From an uncultured Maritimibacter sp. (GTDB taxonomy: Bacteria; Pseudomonadota; Alphaproteobacteria; Rhodobacterales; Rhodobacteraceae): 64,000 nt of DNA. The position numbers and the translations under genes are program-made. The stretch covers positions 58,765 through 122,764 of the forward strand of contig CAJXYS010000003.1 of assembly GCA_913063035.1 (NCBI GenBank), given 5' to 3'. Below, piece after piece: positions 37,606 to 47,098 of the stretch; position 1 is the first letter of the stretch; each line of letters begins with the position of its first letter. The notes beneath the pieces were generated by a model that did not search any database, had not been told where the DNA came from, and saw nothing but the letters and a program-made list of their open reading frames with translations.

Positions 37606-38145
37606 CTACCACAGGGCGGGCTTGTCCAGGGCGGTCACGCAGGTGCAGGGACCACGCAAAGGGGTCAGCTCCGCGCCGGTCAGGGACTGGCCGATCCAGC
37701 CCTCGGGATGGGTGAGGGGCAGCGGTGCGGGGGCGATCTCTTCCGTCATCGGCCGGAAGCCCACCTGTCCGTAGAAGGCCGGGTCACCATAGGTCACCGC
37801 GATCTCGACACCGGCGTCGCGCAGCGCGCCCAGCGCGTGGCGCAACAGGTCGCGGCCGATCCCCGCGCCCTGCCGGCCGGTCGCCACCGCCATCGGCGAC
37901 AGGATGAAGACCGAGCGCGCATCCCCTGCATAGCGCAGCCTGGAAAAGATCGCCGCGCCGACGATCGCCCCGTCGGACCGGGCGATGAACACGTGCAGAT
38001 CCGCGTCCGGCGTGCCGATCAGAAGCTCGCGCACCAAGCCGCCGATCAGCGTGCCCTCCTCCGCCCCCTCGGAGTCGGTGAAGGTCGCGGCGAACATGTC
38101 GGCGATCTCTTCCTCGCGGCCTTTGAATTCCGTCGAAAACTCCAC
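37606..38145 (-). CDS. GNAT-family N-acetyltransferase
   Basis: 179 aa. The acetyl-CoA motif RQGAGIGRDLLRHAL and the following GDPAFYGQVGFRP are typical of the YhbS-like group. The start is taken as GTG at 38145 because GGAGGAT lies just upstream and the frame beyond lacks similarity to the family. Substrate unknown. Confidence 0.8.
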   Translation of the reverse strand: MEFSTEFKGREEEIADMFAATFTDSEGAEEGTLIGGLVRELLIGTPDADLHVFIARSDGAIVGAAIFSRLRYAGDARSVFILSPMAVATGRQGAGIGRDLLRHALGALRDAGVEIAVTYGDPAFYGQVGFRPMTEEIAPAPLPLTHPEGWIGQSLTGAELTPLRGPCTCVTALDKPALW

Positions 38146-38383
38146 CGTTGATCCTCCTCCGGGTCGATCCCGTGCCACGGCGCCGGGTGCGTTGCCGCAC
38201 GCCCCCTCATAGCCGACGTTTTCCGCGCCGTCATGGGGAACGCGCGATTTCACGTGCCACACCCTGCGCGCGCTGCCGACGACCGGCGGTCCCCGATCAC
38301 GGCCCACATGGCCTTGTCACGGGCGAGGAGACGTGCCATCGGCGCGTCGCAGACGCCTCATCCATGCAGGATCATTGCGCGCC

Positions 38384-39865
38384 GTGAAGAAACCCGTTCG
38401 GAAAAGAAACTGGCACACCCTCGACAAGGATCTGACCCGGATGGGGCGCGTCGAGATCGCCACCGCCTTCGTGGCACGCCCGCTGATCGGCTTCGGGGCC
38501 GCGCTGATCTTCGTTCTGCTCGCGGTCCTTGTCGCCGGGATCGTGTTCGGGTTCGCCCCGGGCACGCTCTTCGTGGTCATCGCGGCGGGCCTCGGCGCCT
38601 ACATGGCGCTCAACATCGGTGCCAACGACGTCGCGAACAACATGGGGCCAGCCGTCGGCGCGAAGGTGCTGTCGCTGACCGGCGCGATCGCGATCGCCGC
38701 CATCTTCGAAACCGCCGGGGCGCTGATCGCCGGCGGGGACGTCGTCTCGACGATCTCGAACGGCATCATCGACGCGGACAGCGTCGCGGATGCGCGGGTT
38801 TTCACCTGGGCCATGATAGCGGCGCTCCTGTCGGCGGCCCTCTGGGTGAACATCGCGACCTGGATCGGCGCCCCCGTATCCACGACCCATGCCGTGGTGG
38901 GCGGGGTCATGGGTGCCGGCATCGCGGCGGCCGGCCTGTCGGCCGTGCACTGGCCCACGATGGGCGCGATCGCCGCAAGCTGGGTCATTTCGCCGGCGCT
39001 GTGCGGGGCCATCGCGGCGCTGGTCCTCGCCTTCATCAAGGCACGCATCATCTACCGCGAGGACAAGATCGCTGCGGCACGGAAATGGGTGCCCGTCCTC
39101 ATCGGTGTCATGGCCGGGACCTTCGCCGCGTATCTGGCGATGAAAGGCCTGAAACGGGTCGTTTCGGTCGAAATCGGGGCGGCGCTGGGGCTCGGGGCGG
39201 CAACCGGGCTGATCGCCTGGCTGGCCGCGATCCCCGTCATTCGCCGGCAGGCCGCGGGCATGGAGAACCGAAACAAGTCCCTGAAAGCGCTGTTCGGCTT
39301 CCCGCTCGTGATCTCGGCGGCGCTGCTTTCCTTCGCGCACGGGGCCAACGACGTCGCGAACGCCGTGGGGCCGCTTGCCGCCATTGTCCATGCGCAGGAG
39401 TCCGGCGCCTTTTCCGACCGGGTCGCGCTTCCGGCCTGGGTCATGATGATCGGGGCCTTCGGCATCTCGCTCGGGCTGATCCTGTTCGGCCCGAAACTCA
39501 TCCGCCTCGTCGGCGACCAGATCACCAAGCTGAACCCGATGCGCGCGTATTGCGTCGCGCTGTCGACCGCGATCACCGTGCTCATCGCGTCCTGGCTGGG
39601 GCTCCCGGTCAGTTCCACCCACATCGCCATCGGCGGGGTCTTCGGGGTCGGCTTCTTCCGCGAATGGTACATGCAGAGGCGCGCCGTCTCCTACAGGCAG
39701 AGGACGGCACCGCCCCTGACGCTGCCCTACGCGGAACGGCGCCGGCGTAAGCTTGTGCGCCGCTCGCATTTCCTCACGATCGTGGCCGCCTGGGTCGTCA
39801 CGGTGCCGGCGGCGGCGGCCCTGTCGGCGGCGACGTTCTGGCTGCTGGGCGTCCTCTTCGGCTAG
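38384..39865 (+). CDS. pit: Inorganic phosphate transporter, Pit family
   Basis: 493 aa membrane transporter that imports phosphate (as metal-phosphate) with protons or sodium. The two PHO4 signature repeats are GANDVANNMGPAVGA (near residue 80) and HGANDVANAVGPLA (near 320). The likely start is GTG at 38384; a GTG at 38333 and an ATG at 38441 are alternatives. No phoU-like gene adjoins it. Confidence 0.92.
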   Translation: MKKPVRKRNWHTLDKDLTRMGRVEIATAFVARPLIGFGAALIFVLLAVLVAGIVFGFAPGTLFVVIAAGLGAYMALNIGANDVANNMGPAVGAKVLSLTGAIAIAAIFETAGALIAGGDVVSTISNGIIDADSVADARVFTWAMIAALLSAALWVNIATWIGAPVSTTHAVVGGVMGAGIAAAGLSAVHWPTMGAIAASWVISPALCGAIAALVLAFIKARIIYREDKIAAARKWVPVLIGVMAGTFAAYLAMKGLKRVVSVEIGAALGLGAATGLIAWLAAIPVIRRQAAGMENRNKSLKALFGFPLVISAALLSFAHGANDVANAVGPLAAIVHAQESGAFSDRVALPAWVMMIGAFGISLGLILFGPKLIRLVGDQITKLNPMRAYCVALSTAITVLIASWLGLPVSSTHIAIGGVFGVGFFREWYMQRRAVSYRQRTAPPLTLPYAERRRRKLVRRSHFLTIVAAWVVTVPAAAALSAATFWLLGVLFG

Positions 39866-39895
39866 GCGCCCCCGCGTCGTCCGATCCGGGTTGGA

Positions 39896-41578
39896 TCAGC
39901 GGCCGGGACCGTCCTCCTCGAGGTCGGTGGACGGCGCCCCCTGCCCGTTTTCGGGAACGGTCGGATGGACTTCGGCCTCGGCCTTCTCGGCCGCCTCGCG
40001 CTCGGACTCCCGCAGCAGAAGGCGCTCGACCCGCTGCTCGAGAACCCGCGCCTTCTCGTCGCGCGCCGCGATCTCCTGCGAGAGATCGCGGTATAGCGAG
40101 ACCGCGATCAGGATCATCAGAATCATGAAGGGAAAGGCGGCGATGATCGAGACCGTCCGCAGGCTATCCAGCCCGCCGGTCAGGAGCAGCACCACCACCA
40201 TCAGCAGCTGCAGGCAGCCCCAGAGCACCCGGACCAGCCGCGTCGGGTTGAGCACGCCCTTCGAGGTAAACATGCCAAGCACGAAGGTGGCCGAGTCGGC
40301 CGAGGTCACGAGGAACATGCCGACGAGGAGGATGGATGCGACCGTGAGCACCCCGCCGCCGGGCAACTGGTCGAGCAGGGCGTAGAGCCCGGCCGGAACC
40401 TCGGCCGCCACGGCATCGGCGATACCGGCGTTCTCGAAGATCTCGAACCGGATTGCCGCGCCACCGAAGGTCGAGAACCACAGCATGCTCAGCGCCACCG
40501 GGACGATCATCACGCCGAGCACGAATTCGCGGATGGTCCGCCCGCGGGAGATCCGGGCGATGAAACTGCCGACGAAGGGCGCCCAGCTCAGCCCCCAGGC
40601 CCAGTAGAACATGGTCCATTGCTCGACCCACGCCCCGTTCGAATAGGGCGAGGTGACAAGGCTCATCTGGATCACGTTGCCGAGGTATTCCCCCAGGGTC
40701 TGGGTCAGCACCCCGAAGATGAAGGATGTCGGCCCAAAAAGCAGAACCGCCCCGAGAAGCGCCGCGGCAAGCAGCATGTTGGCGTTGCTCAGCAGCCTGA
40801 CGCCGCGATCGAGCGGGGTCATGGCCGACAGCATGAAGAGCCCCCCGATGACGGCGAGGATCGCCAGCTGCGCCGGGAAGCCGTAGGGGATGCCGGTCAG
40901 CTGCGCGATCCCGCTGTTGATCTGCAACGCCCCGAGCCCGAGCGTCGTGGCCACGCCGAAGACCGTCGAGACGACGGTCAACACGTCGATGGCCTTGCCC
41001 CAGCCGGTGTCCACGCGCGCCCCCAGAAGCGGGCGGAAGGTCTCGCTTATCAGGCCGTGGCTGTCGTGGCGAAACCGGACATAGGCGATGGCCAGCCCCA
41101 CCAAAGCGAAATTCGCCCATTGGTGCAGCCCCCAATGGAAGAAGGCATAGCGCATGCCGGTCTGCGCTGCCTCGGCCGTGCGTGGCAGCCCGGTGCCGAG
41201 TGGGGGATCGTTGAAATGCAGCATCGGCTCGGCGACGCCCCAGAACACCAGCCCCACGCCCATGCCGCCCGAGAAGATCATCGCGAGCCAGCTCGGAAAC
41301 GAGAACTCTGGCGGCTCTTCCGGGCCGCCCAGCCGGATGCCCCCGATCCTCGAGAGGCCGAGGAACAGAACGAAAAAGACGAAGCCCGTCATCACCAGCA
41401 GGTACATCCAGCCGACATTCGTCGCCGTGGCATGCAGCACCGCCTGCGCGGCGCGCTCCACCGTCCCCGGTGCGATCGCGGCCGCCAGGACAAAGATCAC
41501 GACGATCGCGACCGACACGCGAAAAACGGCGCCGACATCTCCCAGGATTGACGTGGTCGCGCTGGCAGGCTGGGTCAT
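39896..41578 (-). CDS. BCCT family osmolyte/quaternary-ammonium transporter
   Basis: 560 aa, twelve helices, with GGMGVGLVFWGVAEPMLHF and RISRGRTIREF of the betaine/carnitine/choline transporter family. The substrate-binding aromatic box reads WTMFYWAWGLSW, so the second of the usual adjacent tryptophans is glycine. A predicted coiled-coil, glutamate-rich tail (residues 500-560) could be regulatory. The start at 41578 avoids a long proline/arginine frame upstream. The substrate is not defined. Confidence 0.88.
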   Translation of the reverse strand: MTQPASATTSILGDVGAVFRVSVAIVVIFVLAAAIAPGTVERAAQAVLHATATNVGWMYLLVMTGFVFFVLFLGLSRIGGIRLGGPEEPPEFSFPSWLAMIFSGGMGVGLVFWGVAEPMLHFNDPPLGTGLPRTAEAAQTGMRYAFFHWGLHQWANFALVGLAIAYVRFRHDSHGLISETFRPLLGARVDTGWGKAIDVLTVVSTVFGVATTLGLGALQINSGIAQLTGIPYGFPAQLAILAVIGGLFMLSAMTPLDRGVRLLSNANMLLAAALLGAVLLFGPTSFIFGVLTQTLGEYLGNVIQMSLVTSPYSNGAWVEQWTMFYWAWGLSWAPFVGSFIARISRGRTIREFVLGVMIVPVALSMLWFSTFGGAAIRFEIFENAGIADAVAAEVPAGLYALLDQLPGGGVLTVASILLVGMFLVTSADSATFVLGMFTSKGVLNPTRLVRVLWGCLQLLMVVVLLLTGGLDSLRTVSIIAAFPFMILMILIAVSLYRDLSQEIAARDEKARVLEQRVERLLLRESEREAAEKAEAEVHPTVPENGQGAPSTDLEEDGPGR

Positions 41579-42063
41579 CCCGCGTCCCCCTTTCCGGTCG
41601 CAACCTAACGGGCGCCCCAACGCGTGTCGAACACCGCGGGTACGATCGAAGGCCTTGGTTTTCCGGTTGGTGTCGCGGGGCTCGCACCGGCGCCCCGGAA
41701 CCGGGGCCCGGGGGCGAAATTCCCCGCGGCTTTCGACCTTCCTGTTCTGGCTTTCCGGGCTTCCGATCCCTCCCGCGGGCAAAGGTGGCGGGGCATCCCG
41801 GCCGGTCCTCTGCAGGCGTTTTTCCGCGGCCGCGGCGATAAGGGCCCGGTCGCGCACCCCGGTCTGGCCCCATCACAAGGTCGGGAAGCCACGGCGCCGG
41901 TCCCGGGAAGAGACAGGGCAACTTGACGGCGATCACCATGCAGGCCGCGAAGGGCAGCGGCCCCGTGAGGACGGTCTCCGGGATGATGGTCGCCGCGACC
42001 GCCCGCCGGACCGGAAAGCCCGCGCATGCAGCAACCGGCACGCTGCCGGCACGTGCCGCCGCG
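41579..42063. other. 485-bp gap without a supported gene
   Basis: Lies between the BCCT start and the TRAP operon end. Several overlapping short frames exist on both strands but their translations are compositionally biased and mutually conflicting. A perfect short inverted repeat GCCCCGG-AA-CCGGGGC is at 41692-41707. I see no RNA gene. Confidence 0.5.
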
Positions 42064-43371
42064 TCACCGCCCCGGAAGCCAGAGCGCCAGTCCCGGGAAC
42101 ACCACCAGGAGCGCCACCAGGATCAGCGAGCACAGGATGAACGGCAGCGCCGACAGGTAGATGTCGCGCATCGTCGTCCCCGGGGGCGCGACGCCCTTCA
42201 TCACGAAGAGCAGCAGCCCGAAAGGCGGGGTGGTAAAGCTGATCTCGAGCCCGAGCAGCATGATCAGCGCGAACCAGATCGGGTCGAAGCCGAGGCTTTC
42301 CGCCAGCGGGAAGAAGATCGGCACCGTCAGCAGCATGATCGAGATCTGCTCCATGAACATGCCGAGGATCAGCAGCACCCCGAACATCGCCAGCAGCATC
42401 GCCACGGGCACCAGGTCAAAGCCCGTCGCCCAGTCGATCAGGCCGTGCGACGCCCCCGAGAACGCCAGCAGCTGGCTGAAGGTCGCCGAGCCGAAGACGA
42501 TCAGGTAGGCCATCAGCGTGACCTTGAGCGCCCCCTCGACGGATTTGCGGATGACCTCCCAGGACAGGCAGCGGTAGATCACGCCCAGGATGATGACGCC
42601 GAGCGCGCCGAAGGCCGCCGCCTCGGACGGGGTGGCGATACCCCAGAGCATCATCGCCACGACGACCACCATGATGCCGGTCATCGGCACCACGTCGCGC
42701 AGGACCAGACCGACCTTCGCCGCCAGGCGGATCGGCGCGACCTCGTAGGCAGGCGCCGCGCCCGGGTCGGCACGGGTCTGCAGGAAGATCAGCCCGATAT
42801 AGAGCGCGGCCAGCACCAGCCCCGGGATGACCCCCGCGATGAGCAGCGCGCCCACGTCGATCTTGGCCAGCGTCGCAAGCAGAACCGCCAGCGCCGAGGG
42901 CGGGATGATGATCGCGAGGCCCCCGGTGCCGAGGATCGGCCCGATGGACATCTTGTTCTTGTATCCGCGCCGGTTCATCTCCGGCACCATCAGCGAGCCG
43001 AGCAGCGCCGTGGACCCCATCGACGACCCCGAAAGCGTGGCAAAGCCCGTGCCCCCCAGAACGGTCACGTAGGACAGCCGCCCCGGCAACCGCCCCAGCA
43101 GCCGGTCGATGGCGTTGAACATGCGCGCGCCGAGCCCGGTGTGGAAGAACAGCTCCCCCATCAGCAGGAAGAGCGGGATCGGGATCAGGGCGAATTTCGA
43201 AAGCGCCCCGAAACCGTTGTCGAGCATCAGCACCACGCCCTGCGCCCCGCCCATGAAAACCCAGGCGCCCAGCACGTTGGCGGCGAGGAAAGCCAGCGCG
43301 ACCGGCATGCCCAGCGCCATCAGGAAAACGATCGAACCCAGAAGCAGGGCGAGCGCCGCATACCACTCCAT
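42064..43371 (-). CDS. TRAP transporter large membrane subunit (DctM type)
   Basis: 435 aa, about twelve helices, with FLLMGELFFHTGLGARMFNAIDRLLGRLPGRL and LGGTGFATLSGSSMGSTALLG typical of DctM. It forms the transport channel of a sodium-driven TRAP importer. Its ATG shares a base with the dctQ stop. Confidence 0.92.
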   Translation of the reverse strand: MEWYAALALLLGSIVFLMALGMPVALAFLAANVLGAWVFMGGAQGVVLMLDNGFGALSKFALIPIPLFLLMGELFFHTGLGARMFNAIDRLLGRLPGRLSYVTVLGGTGFATLSGSSMGSTALLGSLMVPEMNRRGYKNKMSIGPILGTGGLAIIIPPSALAVLLATLAKIDVGALLIAGVIPGLVLAALYIGLIFLQTRADPGAAPAYEVAPIRLAAKVGLVLRDVVPMTGIMVVVVAMMLWGIATPSEAAAFGALGVIILGVIYRCLSWEVIRKSVEGALKVTLMAYLIVFGSATFSQLLAFSGASHGLIDWATGFDLVPVAMLLAMFGVLLILGMFMEQISIMLLTVPIFFPLAESLGFDPIWFALIMLLGLEISFTTPPFGLLLFVMKGVAPPGTTMRDIYLSALPFILCSLILVALLVVFPGLALWLPGR

Positions 43372-43877
43372 CACTCGTGTATCCCCGCCTCGCCCGAATG
43401 CATCAGCTTGCGCCCGAAGACGAAGCGCGCAAACTCCACCGCCATCATCCCGAACGACACCGGGAAGGCGATGGTCAGGATCCATTTCGGCGTGAAATAG
43501 GCGCGCACGTCATAGTCGTTGCGCGCGTAGTTCTGCTGCACCAGTTCGAGCCCCTTCCAGGCGAGCAGCGCGCAGAGCGCCACGCAGGCCAGCGCGATCA
43601 GCCGGCTGAGCACCCTCTGCGCCGGACCTGGCAACATCGCGGTCACCAGCTCGACATGGACATGGCCCCGTTCGCGCACCAGCCAGGGGGCGCCGAGCAT
43701 GGTCAGGTAGAACAGCCCGTATTCCCCGGACAGGAACAGCCACGCGAAGGGCTGCATCCCGAAATTCCGCATCGTCACCGAGATCAGGATGGACACCATC
43801 AGCCAGACCAGCAGCCCCCCTGCCAGGAGGGCCATGCCGGTCAGGATCAGGTCGTACAGCTGGACCAGCCGCTTCAT
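43371..43877 (-). CDS. TRAP transporter small membrane subunit (DctQ type)
   Basis: 168 aa with four helices and GEYGLFYLTMLGAPWLVRERGHVHVELV, a family hallmark. The ATG at 43877, with GAAAGGTG upstream, is preferred over one seven codons earlier. Confidence 0.88.
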   Translation of the reverse strand: MKRLVQLYDLILTGMALLAGGLLVWLMVSILISVTMRNFGMQPFAWLFLSGEYGLFYLTMLGAPWLVRERGHVHVELVTAMLPGPAQRVLSRLIALACVALCALLAWKGLELVQQNYARNDYDVRAYFTPKWILTIAFPVSFGMMAVEFARFVFGRKLMHSGEAGIHE

Positions 43878-43940
43878 GCGGGCACCTTTCGATGGCACGG
43901 CCCGGCGCCCCCGCCGCGCGGGGCCGCCGGACCGGCGGGC

Positions 43941-44963
43941 TTACTGGCCCGGATCGCGCGAGGGGTCGTAGAAATGCTCGAGCAGCGCATCGTAATGCTC
44001 GAGCCCCATCGGGTGCTTCTCCATCTGGGTGCGCATCCGCTCCCAGGTCTTCTCGCGCGCGGCGGCGAGGTAGTTGGACGCCGCTTCGCCGGTCAGCTCG
44101 ACCACCTGCATCCCGCCTTCCTCGAGGGCCGCGAATTCCTCGTCGCGCCGCTCGCGCAGCTTCTCGACGCTGCTGCGCTCATGCGCGATCGCGGTCTCCT
44201 GCAGGATGCTCTTGGCCTCGTCGCTCAGCTCGTTCCAGCTGTCGAGGTTCACGATCACGCCGAGATCGGTCGAGAAGAAATCGGGCTCGATCCGGTAGTT
44301 GACGAAATCGTCCCATTTCAGGTCCATCAGCCCGATCTGGGTCCAGCCGCTGGCATCGACGACGCCGCGCTCGAGACCGGCATAGACGTCCGTCGTCGGC
44401 AGGTCGATGACCTGCGCGCCGAGATACTCGGTGAAGAAGGCGTTGTAGACCGGGTTGCCGCGCAGCTTCCAGCCCGAGACGTCGAGATTGCCGTCTGCGT
44501 CCAGTTCCGGCTTGTCGACGGTCCAGAGGTTGTAGCTGACACCCGAGTCGAACCAGCCGAGGTAGTAGACCCCCATCTTCTCCTGGTGAATCTCGTTGAT
44601 CAGGTCGATGCCGCCGTTCTCGCGGGCCTCGATCGCGGTGATGTTCGAGGCCACCATCGCGTCTTTCTCCGGCAGCGCGCCGGCGTAGAAGCTGCCGGGC
44701 GTGTAGACCATGTCCACCACGCCGTTCCGCACCGCGTCGGGCTGCTGGAACATGCCGATGGCCTCGGGGCCGCCGCGCACCTCGATCTGCACGACGCCCT
44801 CGCCCGCCGCGTTCACCTTGTCGACGAACTCGAGGAAGCTCTGGGTGTAGATCAGCGTCGTCGGAAAGGCGTGAACCGCCGTCAGGGTCTGCTCCTGGGC
44901 GCTTGCCGGTAACGCCACGAGCGTCGCGCCCGCCAGAAGTCCGGATGTCAGGACGTGTCGCAT
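43941..44963 (-). CDS. TRAP transporter substrate-binding protein (DctP type)
   Basis: 340 aa. Signal peptide ends at LPASA-QE near residue 22. YAGLERGVVDASGW carries the arginine and context expected for binding a carboxylate. It is 90 bp after leuD on the same strand, so the TRAP genes are probably in the GntR-LeuCD operon and import the carboxylate that this locus degrades. Confidence 0.9.
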   Translation of the reverse strand: MRHVLTSGLLAGATLVALPASAQEQTLTAVHAFPTTLIYTQSFLEFVDKVNAAGEGVVQIEVRGGPEAIGMFQQPDAVRNGVVDMVYTPGSFYAGALPEKDAMVASNITAIEARENGGIDLINEIHQEKMGVYYLGWFDSGVSYNLWTVDKPELDADGNLDVSGWKLRGNPVYNAFFTEYLGAQVIDLPTTDVYAGLERGVVDASGWTQIGLMDLKWDDFVNYRIEPDFFSTDLGVIVNLDSWNELSDEAKSILQETAIAHERSSVEKLRERRDEEFAALEEGGMQVVELTGEAASNYLAAAREKTWERMRTQMEKHPMGLEHYDALLEHFYDPSRDPGQ

Positions 44964-45053
44964 GGTTTGTCTCCTTCGTTGCGGGCCCCGCGAGGCCCCT
45001 CCCTGTTGCGGGGCTTTCCGCCCCCTGCTTCGCGCGACGCCCGGCAGGGCGCC

Positions 45054-45680
45054 TCACCCCGTCCCGCCGCCTGGCCAAAGCCAGGCGCGGTCCGTCTTCA
45101 GCCCGCGCCGCCAGGCGTCGAGCGCCGGCGCGTGGCGCCGTGTCAGGTCGATGTCGTCCCAGCCGTTCACCAGTTTCTCGCGCATCGCGTCGTCGAGCGT
45201 GAAGGCGTGTTCCTCTCCGCCCCCGGCCACCGCGACGCTGCACGCCTCGAGGTCGATCTCCATCCGGGCGGGCGCGCGCTCCAGTATCTCCAGCAAGGTT
45301 TCGGCCGCCGCGGGGGTGACGCGCGCCGGCAGCAGGCCGTTATTGACCGCGTTGGCCGCGAAGATGTCGCCGAAGCTGGGCGCGATCACCGCGCGGAACC
45401 CGAAATCGGCCAGCGCGTAGACCGCCGCCTCACGCGAGGAGCCGCCGCCGAAATTGCGCCGCGTCACCAGGATCGAGGCGCCCGCGGCTTCGGGCCGGTT
45501 CAGCGGAAAATCCGGGTCGGGCGTGCCGTCGGCGTCGAAACGCAGGTCGTGGAGCAGGAAATCGCCATAGCCGGCGGCGCGCGGTCGCGACATGAACCGC
45601 GCGGGAATCAGCTGATCGGTGTCGATGCCCTCGACCGGCAATGCGACGGCCTTGCCCCGGTGATGCGTCCAGCCGGTCAT
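45054..45680 (-). CDS. LeuD-like small subunit of an aconitase-family hydratase
   Basis: 208 aa with the swivel-domain marks IDTDQLIPARFM and NFGGGSSREAAVYAL. Together with the large subunit it would isomerise or hydrate isopropylmalate, citraconate or (2,3-dimethyl)maleate. No leuA or leuB is near, and the neighbours are a GntR regulator, TRAP importer and C-C lyase, so a catabolic role is more likely than leucine synthesis. Confidence 0.85.
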   Translation of the reverse strand: MTGWTHHRGKAVALPVEGIDTDQLIPARFMSRPRAAGYGDFLLHDLRFDADGTPDPDFPLNRPEAAGASILVTRRNFGGGSSREAAVYALADFGFRAVIAPSFGDIFAANAVNNGLLPARVTPAAAETLLEILERAPARMEIDLEACSVAVAGGGEEHAFTLDDAMREKLVNGWDDIDLTRRHAPALDAWRRGLKTDRAWLWPGGGTG

Positions 45681-47098
45681 GCGACCTCCCGCCCGGCCAG
45701 CAGCGGCCTTGCATCCGTCAGTGTGCCGGTCACCGCCGCGGCCGCCGCCATCACCGGCGACATCAGGTGCGTGCGCGCGCCCGGCCCCTGCCGGCCGCGG
45801 AAATTGCGGTTGGTGGTCGAGGCGCAGCGTTCCCCGGGGGCGACGCGGTCACCGTTCATGCCGACGCACATGGAGCAGCCCGAGTCGACCCATTCCAGCC
45901 CGGCCGCGCGGAAGATCGCGTCGAGCCCCTCCTCTTCGGCCTGGGCCTTCACCAGGCTGGACCCCGCCGAGACCAGCCCCGGCACCTTCGCGCGGCGCCC
46001 CTCGAGCACCGCCGCCGCGCGGCGCAGGTCCTCGATCCGGGCATTGGTGCAGGATCCGATGAAGATCCGGTCGACCGGAATCCCGTCCAGCGGTCGCCCG
46101 GGCGCCAGTCCCATGTAGTCCAGCGCGGCCGCGATCTTGCGGGCCCGGGTCGGGTCCGGCGCCCGCGCGGGGTCGGGCACCGTGCCGGTGATCGGCAGCG
46201 CATCTTCCGGGCTGGTGCCCCAGGTGACGATGGGCGCAACCTCGCTGCCGTCGAGCACCACCTCGCGGTCCGGCTCGGCCGCCGCGTCGCCGGCGAGGCC
46301 GGTCCAGTAGGCGCAGGCGCGGTCCCAGTCGGCCCCGGCAGGGGCGAAGGGCCGACCCTTCAGGTAGTCGAGCGTCACCGCGTCGGGCGCGACCAGACCC
46401 ATGCGCGCGCCGCCCTCGATCGACAGGTTGCAGAGCGTCATCCGCCCTTCCATCGACAGCCCGCGCACCGCGGCGCCGGCATACTCGACCGCGTGCCCCC
46501 GGGCGCCGTCGGCCCCGAGCCGCGCGATCCAGGCCAGCGCGACGTCCTTGGCGCCGACACCGGGGCCGAGCCTGCCCTCGACCCGGATCCGCATGGTGGC
46601 GGGCCGGCTCTGCCAGACGGTCTGCGTCGCCAGGACATGGGCCACCTCGGTCGCGCCGATCCCGAAGCCGAGACTGCCGAAGGCGCCGTGCGTCGAGGTG
46701 TGGCTGTCGCCGCACACGACGACAAGGCCGGGCAGCGTCAGCCCCTCCTCGGGGCCGACGACATGCACGATGCCCTGCCGGCGATCGTGCAGCCCGAAGA
46801 GCTGGAACCCGTGAGTGGCGGCGTTCTGCTCCAGCGTCTCGACCATGCGCGCGATGTCGGGATCGGCGATCGGCGCGTCACGATCGCGGGTCGGAACGTA
46901 GTGATCGGCCACGCCGAAGGTCAGGTCGGGCTCGGCCACCCCGAGTCCGCGCTCGGCCAGTTTGGCGAAGGCGTGGTGAGAGCCCTCGTGCACGAAATGC
47001 CGATCCACCCAGAGAAGATCCGACCGCCCCGCCGTCTCGATCGGGACGCGATGCGCGTCCCAGAGCTTGTCGAAGAGGGTGCGCGGCGCCGCGGTCAT
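45677..47098 (-). CDS. LeuC-like large subunit of an aconitase-family hydratase
   Basis: 473 aa. The 4Fe-4S cysteines are in FIGSCTNAR and in SGCSMCVGMN, and VCGDSHTSTHGAFG and TNRNFRGRQG complete the active site. Four-bp overlaps join it to GntR upstream and LeuD downstream. In the family this module includes isopropylmalate isomerase, citraconase and dimethylmaleate hydratase; sequence alone does not separate them. Confidence 0.87.
   Translation of the reverse strand: MTAAPRTLFDKLWDAHRVPIETAGRSDLLWVDRHFVHEGSHHAFAKLAERGLGVAEPDLTFGVADHYVPTRDRDAPIADPDIARMVETLEQNAATHGFQLFGLHDRRQGIVHVVGPEEGLTLPGLVVVCGDSHTSTHGAFGSLGFGIGATEVAHVLATQTVWQSRPATMRIRVEGRLGPGVGAKDVALAWIARLGADGARGHAVEYAGAAVRGLSMEGRMTLCNLSIEGGARMGLVAPDAVTLDYLKGRPFAPAGADWDRACAYWTGLAGDAAAEPDREVVLDGSEVAPIVTWGTSPEDALPITGTVPDPARAPDPTRARKIAAALDYMGLAPGRPLDGIPVDRIFIGSCTNARIEDLRRAAAVLEGRRAKVPGLVSAGSSLVKAQAEEEGLDAIFRAAGLEWVDSGCSMCVGMNGDRVAPGERCASTTNRNFRGRQGPGARTHLMSPVMAAAAAVTGTLTDARPLLAGREVA

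Noticed and set aside
41579..42063. Several 60-140 aa frames in the gap between the BCCT and TRAP genes
   Set aside because: They overlap on both strands, are compositionally biased, and lack ribosome-binding sites or domains.
45054..47098. Leucine-biosynthetic leuCD
   Set aside because: No leuA or leuB is nearby; GntR, TRAP and lyase neighbours favour a catabolic hydratase, so the symbols were not assigned.
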